A DNA stretch of 64,000 bases from positions 1,834,001 to 1,898,000 of the forward strand of contig NW_026947544.1 in the NCBI RefSeq assembly GCF_034190915.1. The letters are read 5' to 3'. Made by a program: the position numbers and the translations under genes. Numbering within the stretch: position 1 is the stretch's first letter; each line of letters starts with the position of its first letter. Origin of the DNA: Cavia porcellus. Its lineage: Eukaryota; Chordata; Mammalia; Rodentia; Caviidae. Shown here in pieces: positions 33,079-45,242 of the stretch. The notes beneath the pieces were generated by a model that was not told where the DNA came from, ran no database searches, and saw nothing but the letters and a program-made list of their open reading frames with translations.

Positions 33079-33540
33079 TGAGCTTCTTTTCAATTGTTTT
33101 CAATCAACCAAAGCTGAGGTGCCCCTCTGCTTCCAGGCACTCTTTTGTTAAACATTTGGTTGCAAACAGTTGTTTCATGCCCTCCTGCCCTCAGGCTTCC
33201 CTACACCATTTACACCATCTCCCGGAGAAGCCCACAGCTAGGTGCTTCCTCCAGGACCACGCCAGGGCTTCCCCTTGGATCCTGAGGCAGGCAGACCAGA
33301 GGTTACTCTGTGAGCCAGGACAGGAAGGTGAGGCCTCTTGATCAATGGGCTGCAGCTGCAGACGACAGCATTTACAAAGCCTGAGCCTTGGGATGGTTGT
33401 GAACTCTGAACAGCCTACCCTGCTGCAAATGCAGACAATCAGGTCAGCGACCTAAGAAGTCACACACAGCAGATGGCCGCAGGACACAGCAGGAGCCTCT
33501 CCAGGTGTGGCTTGGTGAAGCAACCACCTAGTACAGAAAA

Positions 33541-33907
33541 CAGACTGGATAGGGGAAGAAACTGCACCAAGAAGGTTTAGGAGGCAGTTTATTACACCTG
33601 TGGACCTCTGAATAGGATCTCTTCCAGAGTGAGAGCCTGGGCCAACAGGGTTGCAAGGCTTTTATGGGAAAAATGGGTGGGCAATTTTAAGGCAGATTTG
33701 GCATATCATGATTGGAGGGTTGCGTGACATCACAGGTTACCAAGGGAGTTTAAACTGCTCAGGTTACATTGCAAGGCCCTTGGTTAATTAAACAAGCAGG
33801 TTATGTGAAGGAAGGAATGTTATGTCAGGCTTCCCCAGGCATGTCCACTTGGGTTAGGTGGGCTTTCTTGGCTGGCTTTTATTTAAAATTTGAATATTCC
33901 CTTCACA
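33541..33907 (-). mobile_element. LTR of an endogenous retrovirus-like element
   Basis: On the - strand: TG start at 33907, CCAATCATGATATGCC motif, CATAAAAGCC TATA-like box (about 33658-33667), then AATAAACTGCC polyadenylation signal (33593-33588). This order is that of an LTR. Both ends are approximate and no coding region is attached. Confidence 0.62.
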
Positions 33908-33961
33908 CCCTCACCTTTATTTATTTATATATTTTGTCTTTTAGTTTTGTTTTTTGTTTTC

Positions 33962-34105
33962 TGTCTTTTTGAGACAGGGTTTCACTATGCAGCTTAAGCT
34001 GGCCTTCAACTCATTTTGTAGCCCCATCTAGCCTTGAACTTGCAATGATCTTCCTGCCTCAGCCTCTTGAGTGCTGGGATTCAGGCCTGAACCAACAAAC
34101 CTGGC
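33962..34105 (-). mobile_element. B1 SINE
   Basis: TTTTTGAGACAGGGTTTCAC ... CCTGCCTCAGCCTCTTGAG ... AACAAACCTGGCC, with internal duplication. Confidence 0.85.
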
Positions 34106-34109
34106 CCCT

Positions 34110-35190
34110 TCACATTTAATTTGAATGAGCAGAGATTGCTTAAGGCTGCAAACGCATCCACAGTTTGGTTTCTGCTTTCCACCCCTGCTGCACACACCCT
34201 GCCTGTCTCCCTGCTCCCAAATGCAGGTCCACTACAGAAAGTTGGGGGGAACTCTGGCCCTGATGCTCAAGGGCTAGCGTGATGCAGAGGTCAGGGGTCA
34301 GAGCTCTTAAGGAGGAAATTACTTTGAATGACTTGTGTATCTGGCCTCAGCACGAATATACAGAAACAAGGATGTAAGGAGCGAAGTGGAGACAAGGCAA
34401 TGGTGGCTTACACCTCCCATCCTAGCCCTCTGGAAACTGAAGCAGGGCAATCACCACCATGTAGCCAGCTAAGCTACATGCTGAGTTCAAGGTAGCCTGA
34501 ACTCCACAGTGAGCCCCTGGCCTTGGGACTCCAGAACTCCCTGATGTCCAAGCTCTTGTTTTACAGAGGCTGACTCTGAGGAAGTTACATGGGCTGAGAA
34601 TGATTTTCTCTCTGCCTACACCTAAAGAAAATCTTTGTTATGGCTGCATTCTAGAACACTGCACAGAAGTCTCTCACATGCTCATAGGTGGGCCTTCTAG
34701 ATCATGAGCACACTGTGCTCATCAGCACATCCAGCCAGAGATGACACCTTCACTGAATGTACAGTGAGGATGGGAAACCCATAGGTCAAAAGCTGGGACT
34801 CGAACTGTCTCTCTGCCCCTGGCCCCTCTCTTCTCTGTATCTTGGTTGCCCTGGGCTGGGTGCCTTTTCCTCTGCCCTGCGCTTCCTCAGTGCTGCTTCT
34901 GCCTTAGAGCCCACTGCCACGAACCGTAACATGGGGCACAATACACCTCTCCTTTAAGTTGTACATGTTAGGTTTTTTGTCCCACTGAGGAGGAAGCAAG
35001 CAGCTAAGGTAACTTAACTCCTTACCCAGACTGCTTTCCTACTGTGAAACCAAAGCACTGCATCTGGTCTGAATCTGAAAGTTGTTAAGAGAAGCTTACC
35101 TGTCATGCAGACACGAAGCTTGCTTTCTTCATCCTGCCCATACAGCCAGTTACTACTTTAGGTCTCCCTTGGAAACCACAAGGCTCACTG
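34110..35190. other. Intergenic DNA, little recognised
   Basis: A diverged B1 at about 34395-34515 (+) is the only repeat I can make out. No gene seen. Confidence 0.45.
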
Positions 35191-35194
35191 TGGA

Positions 35195-35420
35195 TTTGTT
35201 TTTTGTGGTACTAGGGCTGGAACCTGAAGCTTCATACATACTAGGCAAGTGCTGTGCCCCTGAGCTACACCTCCACCTATTTTATTTGGTTGTTTGAAGA
35301 AGGGTCTTGCCAAGGTGGCCAGGCTGGCCTTGGACTTCTAATCATGCCAACTCAGCCAGCGGGGTAGCTGAGATTGCAGTGCTGAGATTGCAGGTGTACA
35401 TGTACCCCACCACATACAGC
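35195..35420 (-). mobile_element. Old ID/B1 composite remnant
   Basis: TTTTGTGGTACTAGGGCTGG ... CTAGGCAAGTGCTGTGCCCC is an old ID-type piece; GGCCAGGCTGGCCTTGGACT is B1-like. Confidence 0.55.
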
Positions 35421-36112
35421 ATCTGAGATAGAACTGAAGGTCACCTTTGGGTAAGGATTGTGCATCTGCCTTGTGTCCCTCTGTTCTCTGTTCTTTCACA
35501 CAGCTCCTTATTTCTGCAAAAATTCCTCTTTTACTGGTTCAGTCCTCAACCCAGGAAAAAAAGGGACAGAGAGAGAGGGCGGGGGGGACGATTAAATTTA
35601 TAAAACCATCACCAGGGAATTTCAAATTAGTGTGAGAAACGAAACAAGAAGGAAACTTTTTCATGAAATAGTCCAACTATAAAATAGATGAGATAAAGTA
35701 TATTACACACACCTTTATGTATGCACACACTTGGGAGGCAGACACATGGAGAAATATCGTAGATGGGAAAATATAAACACAATCCCTCCAAACATGGGTT
35801 TCAAGATACAGTGGTACCTCATTTCACACTTAATTCTTTCCATGAAATGGAATTTGACAAGAACCTAATCAAAGTCAGTGGTCAGGGCAATGGTGACCTT
35901 ATGAGGAAATTTAATTCAATTCTTGTATAGTTCAGTCTGTGATGAAAAGAAAGCTTTGTGCCTATATTGTCTGATCAATTTGTCATGCCTGCAACTTGAA
36001 GATAACAATTCACAATGTATTAACCGTTTACTCTCCTACTGTCTTGTTTTGAACTTTGTATTGTTTTTATTTTTTTCTGTTTAAAATAAAAATAGACATG
36101 TAAATGATTTTT

Positions 36113-39100
36113 TATTATGTAAAGAAAGACAAAACAAAATAGAAAATGGGCAGAAATAGTACACACTTTCAAAGAAAAGAAATAAACAGTAATAAATCAC
36201 TAGCTGATGTATACATATTGTCCCCCCACAAATAGTTGTTCAAGACACAAAAGTGGAACATATAAATGGGAATTCAACCAGGGAGACTACAAATAGTTCT
36301 GTTCAACTATCCAACAAAAACTAAGTAATATGAATAGCAGTCCTACACACTTAGACATGTACGCGTTTATCCATATCTTTATTTATGTTGAGACCTAACA
36401 AAACTTATTATATTAAAATCCTTCTGAACAAACATTAATAATATTGTTGGATTTCACATTATAACACTTTAGAATCAGCACTGGGTACTTCAGGGCCCCT
36501 TTCTTTCTTTCAAAATATTTGTTCATTTCATCATGTGTCATAAGATCAGTTCTTATAAACTGTTTATAGGTTTTACACAAGCATGAGTCTTAACAAGCAT
36601 TTCTATCCTTTCTATATTAGAGGGAGAAACAGAACAAAGCAGAATATAACTAAACATATTCCTATAGACACATAAAACTAAAAAGCCAAATAAAACTGCT
36701 ATATAAGGAGTTCTACCATGGTCACTGTGCTGTCTCTTGTTATCATCAACAGAATTGCTATATCATCATACAAAGTATAATTGAACATATCAGTACATAG
36801 CAGAATTAACAGAAATACAACTTTGTAGATAGTGTAAAGCTACAAAAACAGGTAGTAATCAAACAGAATGGATATTGTGGTGAATCACTGTCATTTTCAG
36901 TATAAGTTGTCTATACTCCTTAACTTGACACCAGCAACCTAACAGTTTTGAATAAAATCTGTCAATAGTAAGCAGCAATCAAACAAGTCAGATTTAACTC
37001 ATATCAGTCGTGATACAACAGTTAAGTCATACAGGGATCCTGATCGAGTTAACAGGAAATTCAAGATGACCACTGTGCACTGTCCTGATATCTTCAGGAC
37101 AGCTGTCTGTGCCCTCAGATCAAGTGCTTATACACAAACTAGGATGGAACAAGTTCCAACCAAGCAGAGTGATGCGAGTAATAAGGGTTTTAATTCCTGA
37201 TACACTGTTAGCTATATCTTCTGCTGTTTTTTAAAAAGACTATTCCTCCCCTTTTACTCCCCCAGAATGAATTGGGTATTTTGGGGTCTCCCCATCACTC
37301 AGAGTTTTATATTGGGGGGGCAAACCTGCTATTTACCTAAGTGTTTCCAAACTTTCTCACTCCTGGGCTGGATTTCTAGTTATGTTTCTTCATTTCTTAA
37401 AGCCTGTCTGTTCAACCTATCCATAAATACTGGTCCAGTTATCCCTATTACTCTATAGTTCCCTATCACATCGAGTTCCATTTTCTCATGTTTGATTTTG
37501 GTCTATATAACCTTCTTCAGGCTAATTATATTTCCTATGAAGAGTCTCTCATTGGACCAATAGGGTCCTGATCCACTCTTCCTGTGGTCCTTTTTTCCCT
37601 TAAGTTAGTGTACCTATGCCATCTATACTAGAAATTATATCGAACCTTTTTTGCCTCATTTCTATTGTGCTCTTTTTCTGTCATTAGTTGTCTGTCTTCT
37701 TCATTTCACTTTCTGCTCCATTCATTGTGGCCTCTCTGTCACTGCTTCTGGAATCCTGGTACTTTTCTCTCTCTTTAGAATGTCCTGCAGTACTCTCTGT
37801 AGAGTTGGATTGGTGGTTGTGAATTTTCCCAGTTTCTCTTTATCTTGGAAGCTCCTTGTTTCTCCATTAATTTCTAGGGACAGTTGTGCAGGATATATCA
37901 ATCTGGGCTGCAGGTTATTGTCTTTCAAGGCTTGGATTATTTTGCCCCATGCTCTTCGAGATTTTATGGTTTGTGCCGAGAACTCTGCTCTAATTCTGAT
38001 GGGTGTTCCCTTGTAAGTGATCTGTTTCTTGTCTCTGACAGCTTTTAGTATTCTGTTCTTATACTGGATTTCTGAAATCTTGATTATTACATGCCTGGGT
38101 GTAGTTCTGTTTGGATTGTAGGTGGCTGGAGTTCTGTATGCCTCATACATTTGAGCATCTTTCCCTTTTCCTATGTTTGGGAAGTTTTCCCTCATTATTT
38201 CTGTGAATAGCCTTTGCAGTTCCTTTGTTTGTACCCCTGCTTCTTCATTCACCTTCTTTATTCTTAAGTTATAGGTCCTCTTGTCATCTTCTAGCCTTTG
38301 TGTTATTACTGCTTATTTCCTTGTTATTTTTAAGAAGTTTTTTCCTTTCATGTTCCCACATTACAAACCTGTCCTCCAGTTCAGATAATCTATCCATAGT
38401 TTCTTTCAAGCTGTTATGCCAGCTTTCAATAGAGTTTTTAGTTTCCTGGTAATCTCTTTGAGCCTGCATCATGTATTCTGTTTTCTCTATTTTCTCCATC
38501 AAACAATCCCCCCCCCTTTTTTGTTCTTCCATTCCACCATCTGTTTTTTCTTGGGTGGTATTTAGCATTTCTTTAATTATTCTATATATGTCTTGCTTTA
38601 CTTGGTTAAATACTTCACTTTTGAACTCATCTATGAGATCCCAAAGATATCACTTTATGTCTATTGGTGCTATGCCTTATATTGCATATTTTCTGTCCTC
38701 ATTCTCCTTTGCATTTACCTTTCAGTGCAGAATCAGTGTTCTCAGGATTAGGGACTGAGGACCCTTTGTTGTTACCTTTTCTTCTCATATTTTTTGTCCC
38801 TTCCATGCAGGCATATATATAGCAGGCCCAGTTTCTTTCTTTGTTGGTTTCAGTTTGTCTGAAGCATGCTGACTAGGTGGCCCCACCCACTACAGTGTAC
38901 TAGGAGGTACAGACCCAGGGAGCCTATGATGGGTCCGCCCCTCCAGGTCAACCTACTGAAGGCTTCACTACGTTAGGATGCACTGCCAGGTGTAGGGACC
39001 TGGTTTGGGCTAACCTATTGGGCCTCAGTTCATGGCATCACCCAGATTAAGCACTCTGTACTTGAAAGGGGGATATGTGGCTGAAGTCACTGCAGCGCCC

Positions 39101-39553
39101 TGTTCCGACCAGTCTGCCCAATCCCAGAATGTCCTCTGTTGGAGCCTCTTTGTCTATGGAAGGGTCTTTATTCTTCTCACTCACTGCTGGTTGATGCAGG
39201 GTTCCCCACCAGCTCTGCTCTCAATTCGATTCACCAATTCCTGTTCTCAGAGCATTTATGTCTCTAGAGAGTTGAAACTAGCAGGCTATCCTGGCTGCAC
39301 CAATTCAGGTGTGGCATCGGTAGTGAGTTCAATCCATGAGTTCTCGCAGCAGCACCAAGACTTTAGCTGTTCCATTGTAGCATCGGGCTGCATTTCTAAT
39401 TGGTTCCTCTCAGCTTAGTTCATTCCTGGGTCGGCAGGGTATATCTCCCTCTGCTTAGGACTCCCTACACCACATCATTCTTGGAATCTAAGCTGGCTAT
39501 CTCAGAGAGCCTCTGTAGCTGCTATCTATCTGCCATCTATTCTCGATCTCACA
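36113..39553 (-). mobile_element. HAL1 (half-L1) copy A, ORF1-only
   Basis: This element has a 5'UTR (about 39553-38789), one ORF1 (38788-37722) and a 3' region that runs to an A-rich tail, with no ORF2 endonuclease or reverse transcriptase between ORF1 and the tail. It is bounded by 12-base direct repeats TAAATGATTTTT at 36101-36112 and 39554-39565, as in target-primed reverse transcription. HAL1 elements are known L1 derivatives that carry only ORF1. This is the most diverged of the three copies. Confidence 0.88.
37722..38788 (-). pseudogene. HAL1 copy A ORF1 (L1 ORF1-type RNA-binding protein)
   Basis: The frame opens MRRKGNNKGSS, homologous to the MGRGSNNKGSS start of the other HAL1 copies. 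A coiled-coil part follows with WHNSLKETMDRLSELEDRF. Then come the RRM-like and C-terminal domains: NFPNIGKGKDAQMYEAYRTP, PNRTTPRHVIIKISEIQYKN and EFSAQTIKSRRAWG. It ends RIPEAVTERPQ. Frameshifts near 38580 and 38300 break it; about 355 residues when whole. The domain set is that of L1 ORF1 protein, whose trimer binds RNA. Confidence 0.87.
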
Positions 39554-39727
39554 TAAATGATTTTTAAATTTTTTTAAAAATTCAGTTTGTGACCAGAATC
39601 ATTGGAAAGAATTAAATTCATGAGCCAAAGTACCACTATATTGGTGCAGCATTAATTAGGACCTTTAAGTACACAAAAGCATGTATTTTTTTTCTTTTAT
39701 TTCTTTTATTTGGGGGGGGGCTTTTTT

Positions 39728-39865
39728 TGAGACAGTGTCAAACTATGCAGCTTAGGCTGTCCTTGAGCTCACTTAGAGGCCCAGGTTGGCCACAAATTCA
39801 CAGCAATGCTTTTGCCTCAGCCTCCCAATTGCTGGGATTATAGACATGCACCAGCATACCCATAT
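39728..39865 (-). mobile_element. B1 SINE
   Basis: TTTTTTGAGACAGTGTCAAAC ... GCCTCAGCCTCCCAATTGC ... GACATGCACC. Confidence 0.84.
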
Positions 39866-39869
39866 TCTT

Positions 39870-39937
39870 TTCTTTTTTCTTTCTCCTTCCTTCCTTTTCT
39901 TCCTTCCTTCCTTCCTTCCTTCCTTCCTTCCTTCCTC
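39870..39937 (+). repeat. (CCTT)n microsatellite
   Basis: TTTC-rich start and about 11 perfect CTTC units at 39897-39937. Confidence 0.93.
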
Positions 39938-40254
39938 ATGCTGGTTATTTGAGACAGAGTCTTGCTACATAGTCTGGGCCATTGGTCTCCACACTCTAGT
40001 CTCCCCGGTTTGTACTGGTCCTTGGCCTGTCAATTGAGCAACACTGCAGGAGGTACATGGCACTAAGATAGCAGGCTTCCTCTGTGTTTACAGCCACTTT
40101 CCACCAGTTGCATTGCCATTAAGCTCCCTCAGCAGATGGCAGAGGGGCACTAGATTCTCATAGGTAGAATAACCCCAGTGTCAACTGCATGCCTGTAAGA
40201 TCTAGGTTGAAACTCTAATGCCTGGCAATCTGAAGTGAACCCCATGCTGCTCAC

Positions 40255-40375
40255 CAGTGACTCAAGAGGCTGAATCAGAAATGCAGGAGGAAGGAGATCA
40301 AAGCCAGTGTGGGCTACCTTGTGAGTTCAAGGCAAGCCTCAGCTATATAGCAAGATCTTGTCTCAAAGAGAAGAC
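40255..40375 (+). mobile_element. B1 SINE, 3' part
   Basis: GACTCAAGAGGCTGAATCAG ... GCCTCAGCTATATAGCAAGA ... CTTGTCTCAAAG. Confidence 0.75.
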
Positions 40376-40384
40376 AACCAGAGG

Positions 40385-40512
40385 GTTGGGGATGTAGTTC
40401 AGGGCACAGTACCTGCCTGGCAAGCTTGAGACCCTGAGTTTGATTCCTGCTACCGAAAAACAAAACACCCACAGTACAAAGAAAACAACAACAACAAAAG
40501 ACACACAAAAAC
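40385..40512 (+). mobile_element. ID SINE
   Basis: GGTTGGGGATGTAGTTCAGG ... GAGTTTGATTCCTGCTACC with an (AAC)-rich tail. Confidence 0.8.
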
Positions 40513-40539
40513 CAAATGCAGTTATTGAAGGGCACCCTT

Positions 40540-41405
40540 TCAATAAATGTGTTTGTACTGAGAGCATCGTTCTGCATGACTAACCTCATTGCTAATGCTG
40601 AGAAGCCCTCTATTACTGAAGAGTTGATCCTGCCTGCTGCTAAGGACATTTGTCATGAGCTTTGAGGAGAGTCTGCAGCTCAAAAAAAAAGTTGATGGAA
40701 CAGCAGAGCATATTGAGGCCCAATTGTCAACTGGTTTAGTGAGTCACTGTGGTATGTAACTCAGGCTGACAAGTCTACTGATACTGAAAGTAAGATGTTT
40801 TTCTGTATTTTTCAAGGTTGATATGAGGATATAATAGGTGCCAACCAACACCACAGCTGCTGGACTGTTCAAGTGTCTGAATGACTAAATATCAGGAAAA
40901 CATAATTGCTTATTTTGTGTTGCTGTATGTGCAACACAAAATATCCATCATGATTGGATGGTGCTCTGATGTCACTACACAGGTCAAAAAGGTCACTTCT
41001 GAATGTTTGCCTAGAAAAAGTCAACACTGGCAGTTCTTTTAGTAACACAGAATGAGACACAAAACTTGCTTACCTGTAAGACATATTCAACCTGCTCAGT
41101 GAAATCACGTTGGGAATAATGACAACTGTGTTCATTTCTTCAGATAAAGTGGCCGCATTGGAAGCCAAACTGGAATTATAGGGGTGAGTGGACACTGGGA
41201 TTTTTGATGTTTCAAATGTTAGCAAAGGCTTTGAAAGAGACTAAACCAGGGCCTTCTTTCTCTTACTTCAGGCACTATCACCTATCTCAGCTTTTAAAAG
41301 ACTTTGAGCATGATTTCCCATCCATAGAAGATCCCTGAACAAGGAGTGAATCGGCAATTTGTGAATAAGACAGGTAAATCAACTTTGTCATTCCTAAAAG
41401 AGGAT
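40540..41405 (+). pseudogene. Decayed hAT-transposase-derived (ZBED/SCAND3-like) gene copy
   Basis: Across three + frames the order of motifs matches hAT-type domesticated transposase proteins such as the ZBED5/FAM200/SCAND3 group. About 40555-40675: VFVLRASFCMTNLIANAEK, PSITEELILPAAKDICHEL and GESAAQKK. About 40770: ADKSTDTES (the DESTD-type motif). About 41060-41165: YLxDIFNLLSEITLG and TVFISSDKVAALEAKLEL. About 41190-41405: MFQMLAKALKETKPGPSFS, LSQLLKDFEHDFPSIEDP and VNRQFVNKTGKSTLSFLKED. Many stops and frameshifts show it is dead. No introns are visible, so a processed pseudogene or an old DNA-transposon copy are both possible. Confidence 0.7.
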
Positions 41406-41480
41406 CAGTAGTACAGTGCTCACCTGGCCAGCACAAGGTCCTGAGTTCAATTCCCAGCACCTAAAAATAAAAAGTTTGAT
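41405..41480 (+). mobile_element. ID SINE fragment
   Basis: CAGTGCTCACCTGGCCAGC ... GAGTTCAATTCCCAGCACC, then a short A-rich tail. Confidence 0.7.
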
Positions 41481-41520
41481 ATTTTGCATTGAAGTCTGCC
41501 TATGTTCTGTGCAAAGTCAA

Positions 41521-42001
41521 TGTAGTGGTTGATTGTGTCAACTTGAGACAGTTAGAAGCTAACTAAATGGGTTTAGCAATTCTACATTCAAGGATGTAGA
41601 AGAAGACCCACCATAGGGTGGGTTATCACCTCAAGGTATAAAAGGGGAGAAGGAAGGACAAATCCATTCCATTCATGGGAGGAGCTCCAGTCTTCACCTT
41701 TGGTTTGGACCTTACCTCCTGACTTCCAGTATAGACTCTTCAGCTTTCCAGCGTAGACTCTTCAGCCTTTCATCATAGAGCCTTTGGCCTTCTGTCACAG
41801 ACCCATCAGCCTGCTGTGTGGACTTGCATGAGACACTAGAGTGAACTCCAGATCTTGGATTGAATCTTTCGGCCTCAGTGCATAGATATCCTCTGCATGC
41901 TTCCTCATCGGACTCTGTGACTGACTGTCATAAGCCAATTTTGTTGCTTCTGTATATCCTGGGTTATATCTGTTCTCTCTAGTAAAACCCTGACCAATAC
42001 A
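41521..42001 (+). mobile_element. MaLR-type solo LTR with 5-bp target duplication
   Basis: Starts TGTAGTGGTTGATTGTGTC, has a TATAAAAG box at 41637-41644 and ends CCCTGACCAATACA. Flanked by GTCAA at 41516-41520 and 42002-42006. Three diverged copies of a TAGACTCTTCAGC(C/T)TTCC-type unit lie at about 41730-41785. 5-bp duplications fit ERVL/MaLR integrases. Confidence 0.82.
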
Positions 42002-42009
42002 GTCAAGGT

Positions 42010-43320
42010 GAAATATCTTGAAATTGCTTAAAAAGCACCAATATGCCTGCCTCCATTTCCAACAATCTATCATGTGATGCAGCAGCGCTTCCTGAAAAGA
42101 CAGCAACCTATATGAGATTCTACAGTGAACTGGACATAAACAGCACACTTCAGGGGGCACTGTCTTCTCTCAGCCCCAGATAGGACCTTCTAATTGCAGG
42201 AAATCAAGCTTGTAGCTCCCATTGATTTTGGGCGAGTTGTAAATTATTTCAGCATATATTAAAATGTAGTCATCAAAATAAAGAGCACAATAAATGCAGT
42301 GTGCTGAATCACCCCCAGTCCAGCCCCATCTCACCAGTCTGTGCAAAAACTGTCTTCCACAGACTGGTCCTTGATGCCAGAAAGGTTCAGAAACACTGCT
42401 GTAAGCCATGCTCAGCCTCACTGTGTGGCTCCAGGGGAACTTTAATTTAAAATTCCCCTGCCTCTGCCTCCCAAGTGCTGGGATTACAGTGGTATGCCAC
42501 TGTGCCGGGCTTGAAAGTATATTTATTTTTGCATCATTGATCCTCAACCCCTGCTTTTTTTGTCCTTCCTCTAAATTTAGTACCTACATCTGCTGTCCAT
42601 TTTTAGTTGGGCTACCTAGAGAATCTATCCCCTGGAAACGCTCTATTCTTAGCTTTCTCTGCTCCATGATTTGCCTATCACTCCTGCTTGATCAGCTGCC
42701 TTAATGGCTGGAAAAAGCTCAGTGAGTTTTTGTCTCAGCTACTTATTGTTCACTGTGGAGTGTCCCGTTGTTCCGATGTCTCAAAGGATCAAGTTCACAG
42801 TAAGAATCTCTGGTAACACATGGAGCCCAGTGAAGGAGGAAACCAGGTGCAGATGGAAGGTGAAGAGACTGCCATTCACAATAACAGGTACTTAAATAAT
42901 GAAGTAGAAACTAAATAATTCATGGAGCATGGGAAGGCACTGTGCCCTGAATTCTATATTTATCATCTCATTCAGTATTAATAATGAGCATTTCATGTGG
43001 GTTTTTCTGATACCTAAACTGATGAGGGTAATCCTGAAGCAAGTGAGCATGGCTGTGTGCCAATAAAACTTTATACAACAGGCAGAGGGGGTTTGCTCAT
43101 TTCCTAAGAGCCTGAAGCTTATCCAGCTTATCCTGCAGCAATCTCAGAGATCTCAGAGTGTGGGGGCCAGTGAACCAGAAATGCAGGGGGTTAACACCTA
43201 GTTGTGTTAAAAGGGCTGTGTGACATGCAGAAAGTTGCTGGCAGATCAGTAAGTTACTCAGCTTTCATTCCTCCTTAAAGATGTTCTGGGAGTGGCCCAG
43301 AGCACCCAGTTGGATTTCTT
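42010..43320. other. Intergenic DNA
   Basis: A partial B1 (-) lies at about 42410-42510. The rest is unique-looking; open frames at 42.4-42.9 kb lack known motifs. Confidence 0.45.
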
Positions 43321-43329
43321 AGGGATCTT

Positions 43330-43730
43330 GCACCATAGTGTGCATATTTTTAAAGGCTGAATAATATCCCATAATATGTATGCACACTAACATAGACACA
43401 TGTACATGAACATGCACACACACACATCTCCCTCCTTGGTCCCCTTCCTCTTGTGTTATAGTCTCTGTTCTAGTTTGATGTCATCTTCCACCACCTTGTG
43501 GCCCTTGTTTTTCTGAATGTAGTTCACTTTTCTTAACAGGCTCTCCAGTTTGATCCACTTCCTTGCAAGTGACTTCAATTTGTTTTTCTTCATGGCTGAA
43601 AAATACTCCATCGTGCATAAAAACCACATTTTTTTGCTCACCCACCGATCATCATTTGGGAAGTTTATTTTGGGGACTGTAAACACAGCTGCAGTAAACA
43701 TGGGATGCATGCAACTGTGCCAGGTGAGAA
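43330..43730 (-). mobile_element. Old L1 ORF2 3' fragment
   Basis: On the - strand CTMEYFSAMKKNKLKS and KWIKLESLLRKVNYIQ resemble the extreme C-terminus of L1 ORF2. It is not from the young L1 family seen elsewhere in the window. Confidence 0.7.
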
Positions 43731-43916
43731 ATTTGCCCCCTTTAAATAGCTGCCTGGAAGTTGAGGCTGAGTCATGAGGTAGGTCAGATTACTTTAAGAG
43801 TTCTGCACTGCTCTCATAAATGGCTCTATCAGACTCCATTCTCAACAGCACAGTAGGCTTCCCATTTCTCCACACCCCACCACATTTATCTCTTGTCTGT
43901 GTCATTTCATTGTTTT

Positions 43917-44030
43917 TTTAGACGTGGACCAGGCTGACCTTGAATTCCTAGACTCAAGCTTAAGTTAAGCAATCCTCCTGCCTCAGCCTTTGGAGTAGCT
44001 GTGACTATAAGCATAAACCGCTGACTGGCC
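43917..44030 (-). mobile_element. B1 SINE
   Basis: GACGTGGACCAGGCTGACC ... CCTGCCTCAGCCTTTGGAG. Confidence 0.75.
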
Positions 44031-44162
44031 TTTGTGTTTTTGATAACAGGAATTCTTATGGGTATGAGGTGAAATCTCACAGTGTTTTGGATTTTTACTG
44101 TACTGGGGATGGAACCTAGGGTCATGGCACTGAGCAACATCTCTGAATTTTTTTTTTCAATA

Positions 44163-44255
44163 TGAGACAGGGTCTCACTAAGACATTAAATTGTCCAGCT
44201 GGGCTAGAACTCCTGATTGCTGGGATTACAGGCCTGCACCATCATGCCCAGCTGC
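44163..44255 (-). mobile_element. B1 SINE fragment
   Basis: TGAGACAGGGTCTCACTAAG ... GCTGGGATTACAGGCC. Confidence 0.7.
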
Positions 44256-44745
44256 TCATTTTTACTTCAGGTTATAAGGCTGAGAAAGGAGGCTCACCAT
44301 GCGTTAGAGGCCAGCATGAACTACAGAATAAGACTCTGCCTCAAAAAAAAAAAAAAAATCAGTCATTTGAGTTTTTGCTATGGTAATGAGTTGTAAGAGT
44401 TCTTTGCAAACTATGAATCTTAACCTCTTATCCAACATATGGCTTGCAAAAATTTTCCCTATGCTCAGAATCCTTAGGCTCTGTTTGCTAAGAAACCCAG
44501 ACCTAAACACTGCCTTTCCAGTCAAAAGTTCAGTGCCATAGACCCAGCCCTCTTTGGGATCACTGAGACCAAGAGCAACATGGCCTCTCCATTCAGCTCG
44601 ATGGGAATTTATTGAGTTTCTATGTGCAAGGAGGCTTAGCATAGCTAAAGGGATGGTCTGTGTCCCATATATAAGGGACTGTCACAGACCTCAATAAAGA
44701 ACACATGAAGAATAAAGGCATTTGCTTACATCAAACAAACCAATC

Positions 44746-44855
44746 ATTAACCAGGCACAGTGGCATGTCTGTAATACCAGCACTCCAGGAGGCCAACACA
44801 AGAGGATCCTCAACTTTAGCCCAGCTTGGGCACCTCAACAAGATTATTTCAAAAT
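44746..44855 (+). mobile_element. B1 SINE, diverged
   Basis: CCAGGCACAGTGGCATGTC ... CAGCACTCCAGGAGGCC. Confidence 0.68.
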
Positions 44856-45128
44856 AAAAAAGAAGGCTGGGGATGTAGCCAATGTAAATGCCCTGGGTTC
44901 AGTCCTAGTCCTGCCAAAAAGAAAAGAGATACACAATGGAGTAGAAAGATACAAGGATTGGATATTGGTTAAAAATGATATCCTAGCTTATGCAGTAGTA
45001 TGTATCTATAGTCCTAGCCAACTAAGATACTGAGGCAGGGGGATTCCTGGAGCCCAGGAGTCTGAGACCACAGCAAGACTTCTGCTTCAAAACAAAATTT
45101 TAAAATGTGTATAAAAAATATGGAGTCA

Positions 45129-45230
45129 GGAGCTGGGGATTTAGCTCAGCGGCATAAGCGCCTGCCTTGCAAGCAGGCAGGTGTGAGTTCGATCCCTGGT
45201 ACCAATAAAAAGGAAAAAAAAGACAAAAAA
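45129..45230 (+). mobile_element. Young ID SINE with target duplication
   Basis: ID body plus AAAAAGGAAAAAAAAGAC tail. Flanking repeat AATATGGAGTCA at 45117-45128 and 45231-45242. Confidence 0.93.
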
Positions 45231-45242
45231 AATATGGAGTCA

